Below, one piece after another: positions 50,117 to 57,073 of a DNA stretch of 64,000 nt (position 1 is the stretch's first letter; each line of letters opens with the position of its first letter). A program made the position numbers and the translations under genes. Under the pieces are notes generated by a model. It made no database searches. It saw only the letters and a list, made by a program, of their open reading frames with translations, and was not told the DNA's origin. Origin of the DNA: Bilamarchaeum sp040758595 (GTDB taxonomy: Archaea > Micrarchaeota > Micrarchaeia > Anstonellales > Bilamarchaeaceae). The stretch lies in NCBI GenBank assembly GCA_040758595.1, contig JBFLVJ010000001.1:45029-109028 (forward strand), read 5' to 3'.

Positions 50117-50989
50117 ATGAAACTGGGCATTGTCGACACCACGTTTGCAAGAGTGGACATGGGCGCGATAGCACTCGATGAGCTGAAGAGGAGTTATCCT
50201 GATGTTGCGATTATGAGGAGGACGGTGCCGGGGATAAAGGATCTCCCGGTGGAATGCAAGAGGCTGCTGGATGCCGGGTGCGATATCTGCATGGCTTTGG
50301 GCATGGTCGGAGGGGCGCCTATAGACACGCAGTGCGGGCATGAGGCTTCCTTGGGAATACAGGAGGCGAAACTGCTGACTGGTAAGCACATCATCGAGGT
50401 GTTCGTGCACGAGAACGAGGGATGGAGCGGGAAAGAGCTTGTGGGCATATTCGAGAACCGCATAAGGAAGCATGTCCATAACACGGTGGCGCTCGTCCAG
50501 AACCCAGAACTCATGACCGAAAACGCCGGCAAAGGCATTCGGCAGGGCAAGGACGATGAGGGAGCGATAGGCGCTGAGGAGCGCATCACGCTCGCGGTGG
50601 TGGCTGCGCGTTTCAACAATGATCTGACAGCCAGGATGAAAGCGAAGGCCGTGGAGACCGCGTCGAGGCTGGGTGCCGGCTGCCGGATGCTGGACGTTCC
50701 CGGCGTCTATGACATGCCTCTTGTGGTGAAGAAGATGCTCATGGACAAAAGCATCGATGCGGTGGTGGCTCTCGGAGCTGTGGTGAAGGGCGAGACCGCT
50801 CACGATGAAGTGATAACCAAGGACGTGGCGAAGAGGCTGGGGGAGCTGTCCTTGCAATTCAACAAGCCGGTGGCTCTTGGCATAATAGGGCACAATGCAG
50901 AGAGGAAGAAAGCGGAAGAGCGGGCGGATGAATATGCGGTGCGGGCGACCGAAGCCGCGCTCGATTTGCTGAAGACTCTCCGGGAGTGA
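50117..50989 (+). CDS. ribC-ribH: Fusion of archaeal riboflavin synthase (RibC) and lumazine synthase (RibH)
   Basis: 290 residues in two paralogous domains. Residues 1 to about 155 match archaeal RibC: GIVDTTFARVDMG, RRTVPGIKDLPVECKRLL, GHEASLGIQEA, HIIEVFVHE, AGKGIRQG. Residues about 156-290 match lumazine synthase: VVAARFNNDLT, DVPGVYDMPLVV, LGAVVKGETAHDEVI with catalytic His. The two enzymes act in successive steps and descend from one ancestor; I know them as separate genes in archaea. ATG 50117 is preferred over GTG 50108. No stop or frameshift at the junction (GKDDEGAIGAEERIT). Confidence 0.9.
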   Translation: MKLGIVDTTFARVDMGAIALDELKRSYPDVAIMRRTVPGIKDLPVECKRLLDAGCDICMALGMVGGAPIDTQCGHEASLGIQEAKLLTGKHIIEVFVHENEGWSGKELVGIFENRIRKHVHNTVALVQNPELMTENAGKGIRQGKDDEGAIGAEERITLAVVAARFNNDLTARMKAKAVETASRLGAGCRMLDVPGVYDMPLVVKKMLMDKSIDAVVALGAVVKGETAHDEVITKDVAKRLGELSLQFNKPVALGIIGHNAERKKAEERADEYAVRATEAALDLLKTLRE

Positions 50990-50993
50990 TTTG

Positions 50994-51575
50994 ATGAACG
51001 TGAAGAAGGTGGCTGACGCTTTTTTCCCGACAAGGCACGGGGATTTCACGGTGCATGCGTTCGTGGATTCATCGGGCAGAGAGCATCTGGCATTGACCAG
51101 GTGCGGACATGAGAAGCACGATGAGGTGCCGGTGAGGGTGCACTCCAGGTGCCTGACAGGGGATACGCTGACGTCGCTCAGGTGCGACTGCAGGGACCAG
51201 CTGGAAGCATCCATGGAATACCTCGACAAAAAAGGATGCGGCGTGCTGATATATCTGGACCAGGAAGGCCGGGGGATAGGGCTTGCCAACAAGATAAAGG
51301 CTTATTCCCTTCAGGATGGCGGGATGGACACCGTGGAGGCGAACGTGCACCTGGGTTTCGGGGAGGACCAGAGGGACTATGGGGTGGCGGCGGAGATGCT
51401 GAAGGCGCTTGGCATCGATAACATAGCGCTGCTCACCAACAACCCCAAGAAGATAGCTGATCTGGAGAGGCACGGGATAACAGTCGTGAAGAGGATTCCG
51501 ATTTCAGTGAAGCCGAACAAGCACAACAAGAAGTACCTGGACACCAAACGGGAGAAGATGGCACACATGCTCTAG
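50994..51575 (+). CDS. ribA: GTP cyclohydrolase II (bacterial-type RibA)
   Basis: Opens GTP, the first step of riboflavin synthesis in bacteria. 193 residues: VHSRCLTGDTLTSLRCDCRDQLEASM (three zinc Cys), YLDQEGRGIGLANKIKAY, LTNNPKKI. Archaea usually use the unrelated GTP cyclohydrolase III (ArfA), so this copy is probably acquired. ATG 50994 is 4 bp after the fusion gene, completing a ribB-ribCH-ribA operon. Confidence 0.93.
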   Translation: MNVKKVADAFFPTRHGDFTVHAFVDSSGREHLALTRCGHEKHDEVPVRVHSRCLTGDTLTSLRCDCRDQLEASMEYLDKKGCGVLIYLDQEGRGIGLANKIKAYSLQDGGMDTVEANVHLGFGEDQRDYGVAAEMLKALGIDNIALLTNNPKKIADLERHGITVVKRIPISVKPNKHNKKYLDTKREKMAHML

Positions 51576-51581
51576 CATTGC

Positions 51582-52532
51582 TCAGCTAGGCAAAGCGAAG
51601 AACGAATCCGGCACGCTATCGGTATAGTAGAGCAGTTCTGTGTATTGGTCCACGAACATCCCGCCGTTTTCTGTGTAGTCGAAGCGGTAGGACTCCGTCA
51701 AATCTATCGTGAGGTTGCGCCAGACCACGATGCCCACGCCGTCGTCCAGACATTCCTCCATCGGGCCTTCCAGGTGCGCTATGCCCCAGAGCAATGCGCG
51801 CTGGTCCTCATCTAACGTGAGGTTGGAGGCGAGAAGGGATTTCGCGTATGTCTTGTTGCCGGTTATCATGAAACGCTCGCAGCGGAAGCCGTCGTGGTCT
51901 TCACGGCCGACCCGGACGATTGAGATGAGATTGAGCATGTCGACATCTTCCGGCATGGCGGTCCTGCCGAAATAGGCGCAGCCGGTGCGCATCCTCTCCA
52001 ATACGTCGAGATGCGCCTGCCATCCATCGTCTCCGAGGAGGTTCATGGTGCAGGTGGGCGCGCACTGGTAGATGCGGCCCTCTTTCCATATGGTGGTCGA
52101 GTTGGCCGAGGGCGTGCTGATGACCTTCTTCATCCAGGTGCCCTTGACATAGGTGCCGGTGGTCTGCTCTGAATCATACTGCGATGCGATGGAATCCGCC
52201 AACACCTCCTCGCCCGAGACCGAGGACAGGAGGCCGGAGACCCGGGACCGTGAGGTGTCTTGGGTCTGGAGAAGGAAGTCCTTGGCGAGTATGCCGCAGG
52301 AGAGGTTCTTCAGCTGGTAATATTTCTGCACGTCCGCAGGCCGGGTGTCCGCCGGCGGGAACGGCTTCTCTCCCGGCAGTTCTGGTATCGCAAAACCATG
52401 CTCGCCCACATACCTGTTGACGTAGTCGAGGAGGTAAGGGAATGCGATTATGCCTATGATGGCCAGCATGATTATGGGTATGAAAAGCAACACCCTGATG
52501 GCGTCTGATAGGCCCGAGCCGCTTCCGCGCAT
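51582..52532 (-). CDS. Membrane-anchored extracytoplasmic protein, unknown
   Basis: 316 residues. N-terminal anchor AIRVLLFIPIIMLAIIGIIAFPYLL (about 11-35), then an outside domain with six or seven Cys (LSCGIL, YQCAPTCTM, TGCAYFG, FRCERF, EECLDD) and NxT/S sites. A heptamer array contributes residues about 90-108 (QDTSRSRVSGLLSSVSGEE). No family recognised. Leaderless from the box shared with ribD. Confidence 0.7.
   Translation of the reverse strand: MRGSGSGLSDAIRVLLFIPIIMLAIIGIIAFPYLLDYVNRYVGEHGFAIPELPGEKPFPPADTRPADVQKYYQLKNLSCGILAKDFLLQTQDTSRSRVSGLLSSVSGEEVLADSIASQYDSEQTTGTYVKGTWMKKVISTPSANSTTIWKEGRIYQCAPTCTMNLLGDDGWQAHLDVLERMRTGCAYFGRTAMPEDVDMLNLISIVRVGREDHDGFRCERFMITGNKTYAKSLLASNLTLDEDQRALLWGIAHLEGPMEECLDDGVGIVVWRNLTIDLTESYRFDYTENGGMFVDQYTELLYYTDSVPDSFFALPS
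52213..52270. repeat. Heptamer repeat array inside the 51.6-52.5 kb membrane protein gene
   Basis: Plus-strand units CCGAGAC, CGAGGAC, AGGAGGC, CGGAGAC, CCGGGAC, then opposite-strand CTTGGGTCTGG. Here the GA-rich strand is antisense to the gene, unlike in hef, pyrK and ribD. It encodes the Ser-rich RVSGLLSSVSG region. Confidence 0.65.
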
Positions 52533-52582
52533 GGGGCTAATGGGCAGGTGCGTTTTATAATCCTCGATGCCCAGAAAAACGC
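52533..52582. promoter_or_regulatory. Bidirectional promoter module (50 bp) between the membrane protein gene and ribD
   Basis: Single box TTTTATAA (52553-52560). Its centre is 24.5 bp from ATG 52532 and 26.5 bp from ATG 52583. Confidence 0.5.
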
Positions 52583-53659
52583 ATGGACCGCTTCATGGCT
52601 CTCGCAATCAGGCTCGCGAAGAAGGCAGAGCCTTTCCCGAATCCTAAGGTGGGAGCGGTGCTCGTGAAGGATGGGAAAATCATAGGTGAAGGATATCACA
52701 AGGCCCCTGGGAAACCGCATGCCGAAATCGAAGCGATCCGGAACGCGGAACGCAAAACCCGAAACCCGCATGTCGCCCGGGGAGCCACATTGTATGTCTC
52801 TCTGGAGCCATGCTCCCACAAGACGAAGCGGACCCCGCCATGCACCGAAGCGATAATCTCGGAAGGGATATCCAAGGTGGTCTATGGGATGGCTGATCCG
52901 AACCCGCTGGTCTCCGGTGCGCGGATGCTGAAACGGGCGGGAGTGGAGGTCGTGGGGCCGGTGGCGGAGCGGAAAGGCAGGACGCTAAACAAGACATACA
53001 TCGCGAACATCTCGAAAAAACCGTTCGTGGCCATCAAGGCGGCCATGAGCGCTGATGGAAAGACAGCCACGAGGACCGGCGACTCCAAGTGGATAAGCGA
53101 TGAGAAATCAAGGGAGTTCGTCCACAGGATGAGGACCGAGTATGATGCGGTGATGGTCGGTGCGAACACCGTGAGATGCGATGACCCTGCGTTAACATCG
53201 CACGGGAAGGGGAGGGACCCCTATAGGATAATAATAGACGGCAGGCTGAGCATCCCCGAGAGGTCAGGAGTGCTGAAGAACAAGGATGGGAAGACGATAG
53301 TCGCGACCAGCGAATCTGCCCCGAAGGCGAAGCTAGCGAGGCTCTCGAAAAAAGCGCTTGTGCTCAGATGCGGGAGAGGAAAGGTCGATTTGAAGCTGCT
53401 CGCCCAGTCGCTCGGCGCCATGGGCATCAAGAGGATGCTCATAGAAGGGGGCAGCGAGCTCAATGCCGAGGCATTGGATGCCGGCATCATCGACCGGCTC
53501 TATCTTTTCGTGGCCCCCAAGCTGATCGGCGGCAAGGAGGGGAAGGGAGTGTTCGGCGGAAAAGGCATCGCAGAAGTGAGAGGCGCCATGAGACTGGGAA
53601 AAATGAAAATGAAAAGAATCGGAGGGGACCTGCTGCTGCAGTGGGACCTCATCCGGTGA
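52583..53659 (+). CDS. ribD: Bifunctional riboflavin deaminase/reductase RibD
   Basis: Deaminates and then reduces the pyrimidine intermediates after GTP cyclohydrolase. 358 residues: deaminase HAEIEAI and PCSHKTKRTPPC (zinc site), reductase domain from about residue 150 with WISDEKSREFVHRMR, GANTVRCDDPALT and IEGGSELNAEAL. A bacterial-style fusion; most archaea use a separate reductase. Between HAE and PCSH an insert RNAERKTRNPHVARG is lengthened by a heptamer array, next to the zinc site. Leaderless start at 52583. Confidence 0.93.
   Translation: MDRFMALAIRLAKKAEPFPNPKVGAVLVKDGKIIGEGYHKAPGKPHAEIEAIRNAERKTRNPHVARGATLYVSLEPCSHKTKRTPPCTEAIISEGISKVVYGMADPNPLVSGARMLKRAGVEVVGPVAERKGRTLNKTYIANISKKPFVAIKAAMSADGKTATRTGDSKWISDEKSREFVHRMRTEYDAVMVGANTVRCDDPALTSHGKGRDPYRIIIDGRLSIPERSGVLKNKDGKTIVATSESAPKAKLARLSKKALVLRCGRGKVDLKLLAQSLGAMGIKRMLIEGGSELNAEALDAGIIDRLYLFVAPKLIGGKEGKGVFGGKGIAEVRGAMRLGKMKMKRIGGDLLLQWDLIR
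52739..52771. repeat. Heptamer repeat inside ribD
   Basis: CGGAACG, CGGAACG, CAAAACC, CGAAACC in register, in frame, between the two zinc motifs of the deaminase. Confidence 0.7.
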
Positions 53660-54782
53660 AGTTCTGGTAGACGATTCCTTCCAGCAGGTCCTGGGTACGG
53701 AAGACGTACCAGCCGTCCTCCTCCACGCTGTTGCCCTGGGCGAGCCAGGCCTCCCTGAAGCCGGTGTAATAATCGGCATCAGGAGAGAGCAGGAGAGTGG
53801 GTATGCGGCTCACGTTGTAATTCCTCGCTATGGCTGCGCCGTCATCAGAGCGGACGTCGAAATAGGTCTCCTGCTCGATGGCGATGCCTGTGGCGTCCGA
53901 CAGATAGGATGCGAAACCGCGGATGTCGAAGCAGTCCGCGCATGACTGGTCGAATAGGTAGATAGTCTTTACCAGTCCTCGCGTCTCATTGGCCGGGAGG
54001 TCTACGTACGGGGCAGGGACGTCCCTGAGCACGAACCAGCCGTCGTTCACATCACCCAGGTTGCCGAGCTCGTTGTAGATTGGATACGATTGCACATCAT
54101 CGCTCAGCAGGATGGTCGGTATCTCGGTTATGTTGAGGCGCTCGATGAGCTCTATCGCCTCGGGGTCGTCCTGGAAGTAGGTCTTGGTCTCCGAGAACAC
54201 CATGCTGGCGGGGATTCCCTGGAGCGATGCTATGAAGCTGCCCCCGTCAGCGCAGTACCTGCAGTCGCTCGGATTTATGGCCACCCCCTCCAGCAGGCCG
54301 ACCACCTGGCCGGTGGCGAAGACCTGATAGGGCGGGAATGGAACCGATATCAAAGCGTCCCCGGACTGGATGCCAAGCGTCTGCGTCCAATGGGAGACCA
54401 GGTCGGGGTAATCGCCGACGGGGCCCTCCACGATGACCGCAGGCGCCACCGGGATTCCGTACTGCGACATGAGGGCGGCCGCTTCGGGATCCGAAGAGGG
54501 CAGTGTGCGCTCGCTCTCCACCTGGACCTCGGCTCGCTGGATAAGGATTGTCTTGGCCTGCTGCATGACATATCCATCCGTGTTGCACAGGCCGCAATCC
54601 GAGGCCTCTATGAACGTAACGCGGATGCCTTCCCCGCTCTGGTTCATGGTCGGTGGGGGGAGGCCGGTGGTGTTTGCCGGGGGCGCCGCCAGGGGCGCTG
54701 CCTGGAAGAAAGCCAGGTACAGTCCATAGCCGGCCAGCGAGCCCGCGATGAGCGCGGCCAGCAAAAGGAATACGGGTCTCAT
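53649..54782 (-). CDS. Membrane-anchored protein with three thioredoxin-like CxxC domains
   Basis: 377 residues. N-terminal anchor VFLLLAALIAGSLAGYGLYLAFF, then three similar segments each starting with a strand and CxxC: EASDCGLCNTDGYV (about 60), NPSDCRYCADGGSF (about 170), DQSCADCFDIRGFA (about 278), and each followed by a cis-Pro region (GIPVAPAVIV, ITEIPTILL, VSRIPTLLL). Three redox domains outside the cytoplasm could shuffle disulfides in the Cys-rich lipoproteins seen in this window. Its promoter shares a 10-bp motif with the divergent coiled-coil gene. Confidence 0.78.
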   Translation of the reverse strand: MRPVFLLLAALIAGSLAGYGLYLAFFQAAPLAAPPANTTGLPPPTMNQSGEGIRVTFIEASDCGLCNTDGYVMQQAKTILIQRAEVQVESERTLPSSDPEAAALMSQYGIPVAPAVIVEGPVGDYPDLVSHWTQTLGIQSGDALISVPFPPYQVFATGQVVGLLEGVAINPSDCRYCADGGSFIASLQGIPASMVFSETKTYFQDDPEAIELIERLNITEIPTILLSDDVQSYPIYNELGNLGDVNDGWFVLRDVPAPYVDLPANETRGLVKTIYLFDQSCADCFDIRGFASYLSDATGIAIEQETYFDVRSDDGAAIARNYNVSRIPTLLLSPDADYYTGFREAWLAQGNSVEEDGWYVFRTQDLLEGIVYQNFTG

Positions 54783-54796
54783 GAACCATCATTCGG

Positions 54797-54806
54797 CCAT
54801 AGGAAT
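54797..54806 (-). promoter_or_regulatory. ATTCCTATGG motif in the promoter of the triple-thioredoxin gene
   Basis: Read on the minus strand, the motif directly follows the TATA-like AATTAAAT. The same ten bases follow the TATA box of the divergent gene (54893-54902), forming a perfect distant inverted repeat. Possible shared operator or initiator. Confidence 0.5.
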
Positions 54807-54892
54807 ATTTAATTGTGGGCGGTGCGCCGACGTGGAAGCGGGCGGATATGGCCACGCCGGAAGAGGCAGCCGCCTGAGATATGTTTAAATTC

Positions 54893-54902
54893 ATTCCTAT
54901 GG
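54893..54902 (+). promoter_or_regulatory. ATTCCTATGG motif in the promoter of the coiled-coil gene
   Basis: Follows TTTAAATTC (54883-54891) by one base, the same arrangement as the divergent promoter. Ten of ten bases match. Leader to ATG 54949 would be about 40 nt. Confidence 0.5.
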
Positions 54903-54948
54903 AATAAAAGGAAACAACTTACGGCTTATTTTATCCCCTGTGATTCTC

Positions 54949-55470
54949 ATGACGGATGAAGAGACGCTGAAGACAAGGATTGACGAGCTCGAAAAGAGGA
55001 AGGGAGAGCTCATAGACCGCATCAAGCAGCTCAACCGAAGGATAAGGTACAAGGAGTACGAAGAGAAGGCCTTGAAGCCGTTCCTGGAGCAGACCAAGGA
55101 TGTCCAGATAGCGCCGTTCAGGAGACAGAGGAGAGCGCTCGAATTCAAGATAGCGACAGCCGCCTATACCCCCAAGATGGAGAGGGAGCTCATCAAGAAG
55201 CTGAAGAAGATCGACGAAGAGCTGGAGAAGCACAAGGAAGTCGAGAGGGCCAGGCGCAAGATAAGGTATGTCGAGCAGGACATAACCGAAGGCAAGACCG
55301 AGATAACGAAGATAGAGGAGGAGCTCACCACCATAAGGGGCGAGCTCCGCAGGCTCTACGATGACATGAAAGGATACCGCATAAGCGCCAGGAAGCAGGC
55401 GGCGGCAGAAGCCAAGGCCGAAGAGGACCTGGTGGCACTCGGAGACCTTGCATTCATCGAGAAGGAATAG
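54949..55470 (+). CDS. Coiled-coil protein (COG1340-like)
   Basis: 173 residues, almost entirely charged coiled coil: EETLKTRIDELEKRKGELIDRI, then FLEQTKDVQIAPFRRQRRALEFKIAT and ELTTIRGELRRLYDDM. The central hinge and the Arg-rich stretch resemble archaeal coiled-coil proteins of COG1340, which have no firm role. ATG 54949 with a TATA box about 60 bp upstream; GTG 54940 is less likely. Divergent from the thioredoxin-like gene with shared promoter motifs. Confidence 0.7.
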   Translation: MTDEETLKTRIDELEKRKGELIDRIKQLNRRIRYKEYEEKALKPFLEQTKDVQIAPFRRQRRALEFKIATAAYTPKMERELIKKLKKIDEELEKHKEVERARRKIRYVEQDITEGKTEITKIEEELTTIRGELRRLYDDMKGYRISARKQAAAEAKAEEDLVALGDLAFIEKE

Positions 55471-55472
55471 GC

Positions 55473-55856
55473 TCAGGGTCCCCTGAGCGCGTCTTCTATT
55501 ATTTTCTTATGGTCAGCTGCAAGCTCGGGCAGGCCATACAGCGGGAACCAATTGGCTTCCGCCGCATCATCGCCCGCTTTAAGCTCTCCGCCGGTCCGTC
55601 TAACCAGATAAGCGGCGGCTATGACGCCCCTCGGGTCGCGCCGGGGGTCCGAATAGAGGCCGGTGAGGCGGATGGGCTCCACTTCTAGCCCGGTCTCCTC
55701 CTCCATCTCCCGCTTGAGGCACTGCTCTGCGCTCTCGTCATCTTCGATGCGCCCTCCCGGGACCGCCCACATGCCCTTGTAGGGCTCGGCGGCGCGTCTT
55801 ATGAGCAGTATCTTGCCGTCTTCTATAAGCACCATGTCGCATGCGAAAGGTCTCAT
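55473..55856 (-). CDS. Nudix hydrolase
   Basis: 127 residues with a full Nudix box GGRIEDDESAEQCLKREMEEETGLEVE pattern (GX5EX7REUXEEXGU, residues about 34-56). Typical of ADP-ribose or nucleotide pyrophosphatases; RRAAEPYKGMWAVPGG before the box fits ADP-ribose pyrophosphatases. Stop is 3 bp from the convergent coiled-coil stop. Substrate not certain. Confidence 0.9.
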   Translation of the reverse strand: MRPFACDMVLIEDGKILLIRRAAEPYKGMWAVPGGRIEDDESAEQCLKREMEEETGLEVEPIRLTGLYSDPRRDPRGVIAAAYLVRRTGGELKAGDDAAEANWFPLYGLPELAADHKKIIEDALRGP

Positions 55857-55903
55857 GGTGCGGATTGGGCGGGAAAGATTAAAATCAGCCGTCTTCGGAG
55901 CGC

Positions 55904-56152
55904 TCAGAGGACCTTGACGTCCCAGATGTACTTGTTCCGGGTGGCGATTATGTCGACGCTGACCGCTATCTTGTAGTCATTCTTGTGGATAAGGTCTTTG
56001 AGCTCGGAGAGCATCTTATCATCGACCGGATCCGTGTTCATCCAGGAGCATGACTTGCGGGTTATGATGCAGTCTGCGATGACTAGGGCGTCATGCTGGG
56101 TTATGCCCAGGCGCATCAGCTCATCGATGATGTCAGAAGACCGGTCAGCCAT
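55904..56152 (-). CDS. Small hypothetical protein
   Basis: 82 residues: helical start (SDIIDELMRLGITQHDALVIADCI) and a beta-rich end (YKIAVSVDIIATRNKYIWDVKVL). No family recognised. The ATG is about 27 bp from a TATA-like AATTTAAAC, supporting a real leaderless gene. A palindrome CAGGCA-T-TGCCTG lies further upstream. Confidence 0.6.
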   Translation of the reverse strand: MADRSSDIIDELMRLGITQHDALVIADCIITRKSCSWMNTDPVDDKMLSELKDLIHKNDYKIAVSVDIIATRNKYIWDVKVL

Positions 56153-56193
56153 GGGTTAGATATTGCTAAAGAAGGTTTAAATTCCCGATTGAG

Positions 56194-56206
56194 CAGGCAT
56201 TGCCTG
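56194..56206. promoter_or_regulatory. Palindrome CAGGCATTGCCTG upstream of the 82-residue gene
   Basis: Perfect 6-bp arms around one base, just upstream of its TATA-like box (about 56176-56184). It may be an activator site or end the upstream sRNA transcript. The nearby stem ACGGGC/GCCCGT (56210-56227) is another possible terminator of the sRNA. Confidence 0.4.
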
Positions 56207-56236
56207 AAGACGGGCGGTTGGGCCCGTTAAGGGTGA

Positions 56237-56300
56237 TCAGACGCTGTTGACATCTTCATTGCCTGTAGGAGGCTCAGAGGTTGTTCATGTCATCATTTCA
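56237..56300 (-). ncRNA. C/D box guide sRNA
   Basis: On the minus strand: C box ATGATGA (56290-56296), 12-nt guide CATGAACAACCT, D' box CTGA (56274-56277), a small GCCT/AGGC hairpin, C' box ATGAAGA (56253-56259, one mismatch), 12-nt guide TGTCAACAGCGT, D box CTGA (56237-56240). Both guides are 12 nt from their boxes, as in archaeal sRNAs that direct 2'-O-methylation with L7Ae, Nop5 and fibrillarin. A TATA-like GTTTAAATT at 56321-56329 lies about 25 bp before the predicted 5' end. Target RNAs were not identified. Confidence 0.8.
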
Positions 56301-56324
56301 TAGTAGATTGCGCTGGAGCGGAAT

Positions 56325-56930
56325 TTAAACCTGCGGTTTTGCCGCTTTGATGAGGAAAAGCTTCTCGAAGAAGAAGGATTGCTCCTTTTCTATGGATATT
56401 CGGTAGCCTATGGAGGCGAGGGCGCGCTTGGTCTTTTCCAGGTCGTTGAGAGAGCTCTGGATGAGGAGGAGCGTTCCGCCGGGAATGAGGCGGCTGTCGA
56501 ACTCCGAGAGGAAACGGTCGATGGTCTCCCGGCCGTCTTTCCCGCCGTCATATGCGCGGTTGATGTCGCCCTCGAACCTCTCATAATCCGCTGTCGGAAG
56601 ATAGGGCGGATTGAAGATGATGGCGTCGAAGCGCTCATCCTCTATCGGCCCGAACAAATCACCGACCAAAAAGCGAGCGTTCGGGATCTTGTTGAGTTCG
56701 GCGTTTTGGGCCGCGCACTCGACGGCATCAGGATTGATGTCCACCCCGACGACTTCATTGCCCTTGTCTGCAGCAGCGCATGCGATGGATGCGATCCCCG
56801 AGCCGCAGCCGACCTCCAGAATCTTCCCCCTGAGCGAGGCTGCGCTATCCGCCAGCATGAAGGAATCCTCCGCCGGAGGATAGACGCTGTCCGGGACCTG
56901 AAACCTGAATTTGCCGTGGCTCAACTCCAT
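56325..56930 (-). CDS. HemK/PrmC-like class I methyltransferase (aPrmC/Mtq2)
   Basis: 201 residues: VYPPAEDSFMLADS, ILEVGCGSGIASIACAA, VVGVDINPDAV, and catalytic FNPPYLPT (NPPY). Resembles archaeal/eukaryal Mtq2, which methylates the Gln of the release factor GGQ motif. Upstream a heptamer array (56959-57013); downstream the C/D sRNA promoter overlaps its stop. Confidence 0.85.
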   Translation of the reverse strand: MELSHGKFRFQVPDSVYPPAEDSFMLADSAASLRGKILEVGCGSGIASIACAAADKGNEVVGVDINPDAVECAAQNAELNKIPNARFLVGDLFGPIEDERFDAIIFNPPYLPTADYERFEGDINRAYDGGKDGRETIDRFLSEFDSRLIPGGTLLLIQSSLNDLEKTKRALASIGYRISIEKEQSFFFEKLFLIKAAKPQV

Positions 56931-56958
56931 AGATACTCCCCATACCGGTCAAACATCG

Positions 56959-57013
56959 GCGGTTTTGGGTCTTGTGTTTTGTGTTCTGATGCACAGACAA
57001 GACCGGAAACCGC
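56959..57013. repeat. Heptamer repeat hairpin between aPrmC and rbkR
   Basis: Arms GCGGTTT/AAACCGC (56959-56965, 57007-57013) and GGTCTTGT/ACAAGACC (56968-56975, 56997-57004) form a long quasi-palindrome. The left half contains the 21-nt word (beginning GGTTTTGGGTCTTGTG) shared with 22884. Sits between divergent genes. Confidence 0.8.
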
Positions 57014-57073
57014 AGGAGCCCGGGCAGGGCTCCGAGGTCTGTTATTTATATGTTGCCTGAGATATAAAAACAG

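Noticed and set aside
49811..51292. 493-residue antisense frame opposite the rib genes
   Set aside because: Antisense to ribB, ribC-ribH and ribA, all with full catalytic motifs.
56325..56930. TATA-like box at 56321-56329 as only the stop-codon context of the methyltransferase
   Set aside because: Its 25-bp distance to the C box and the full C/D architecture make a promoter for the sRNA the better reading.
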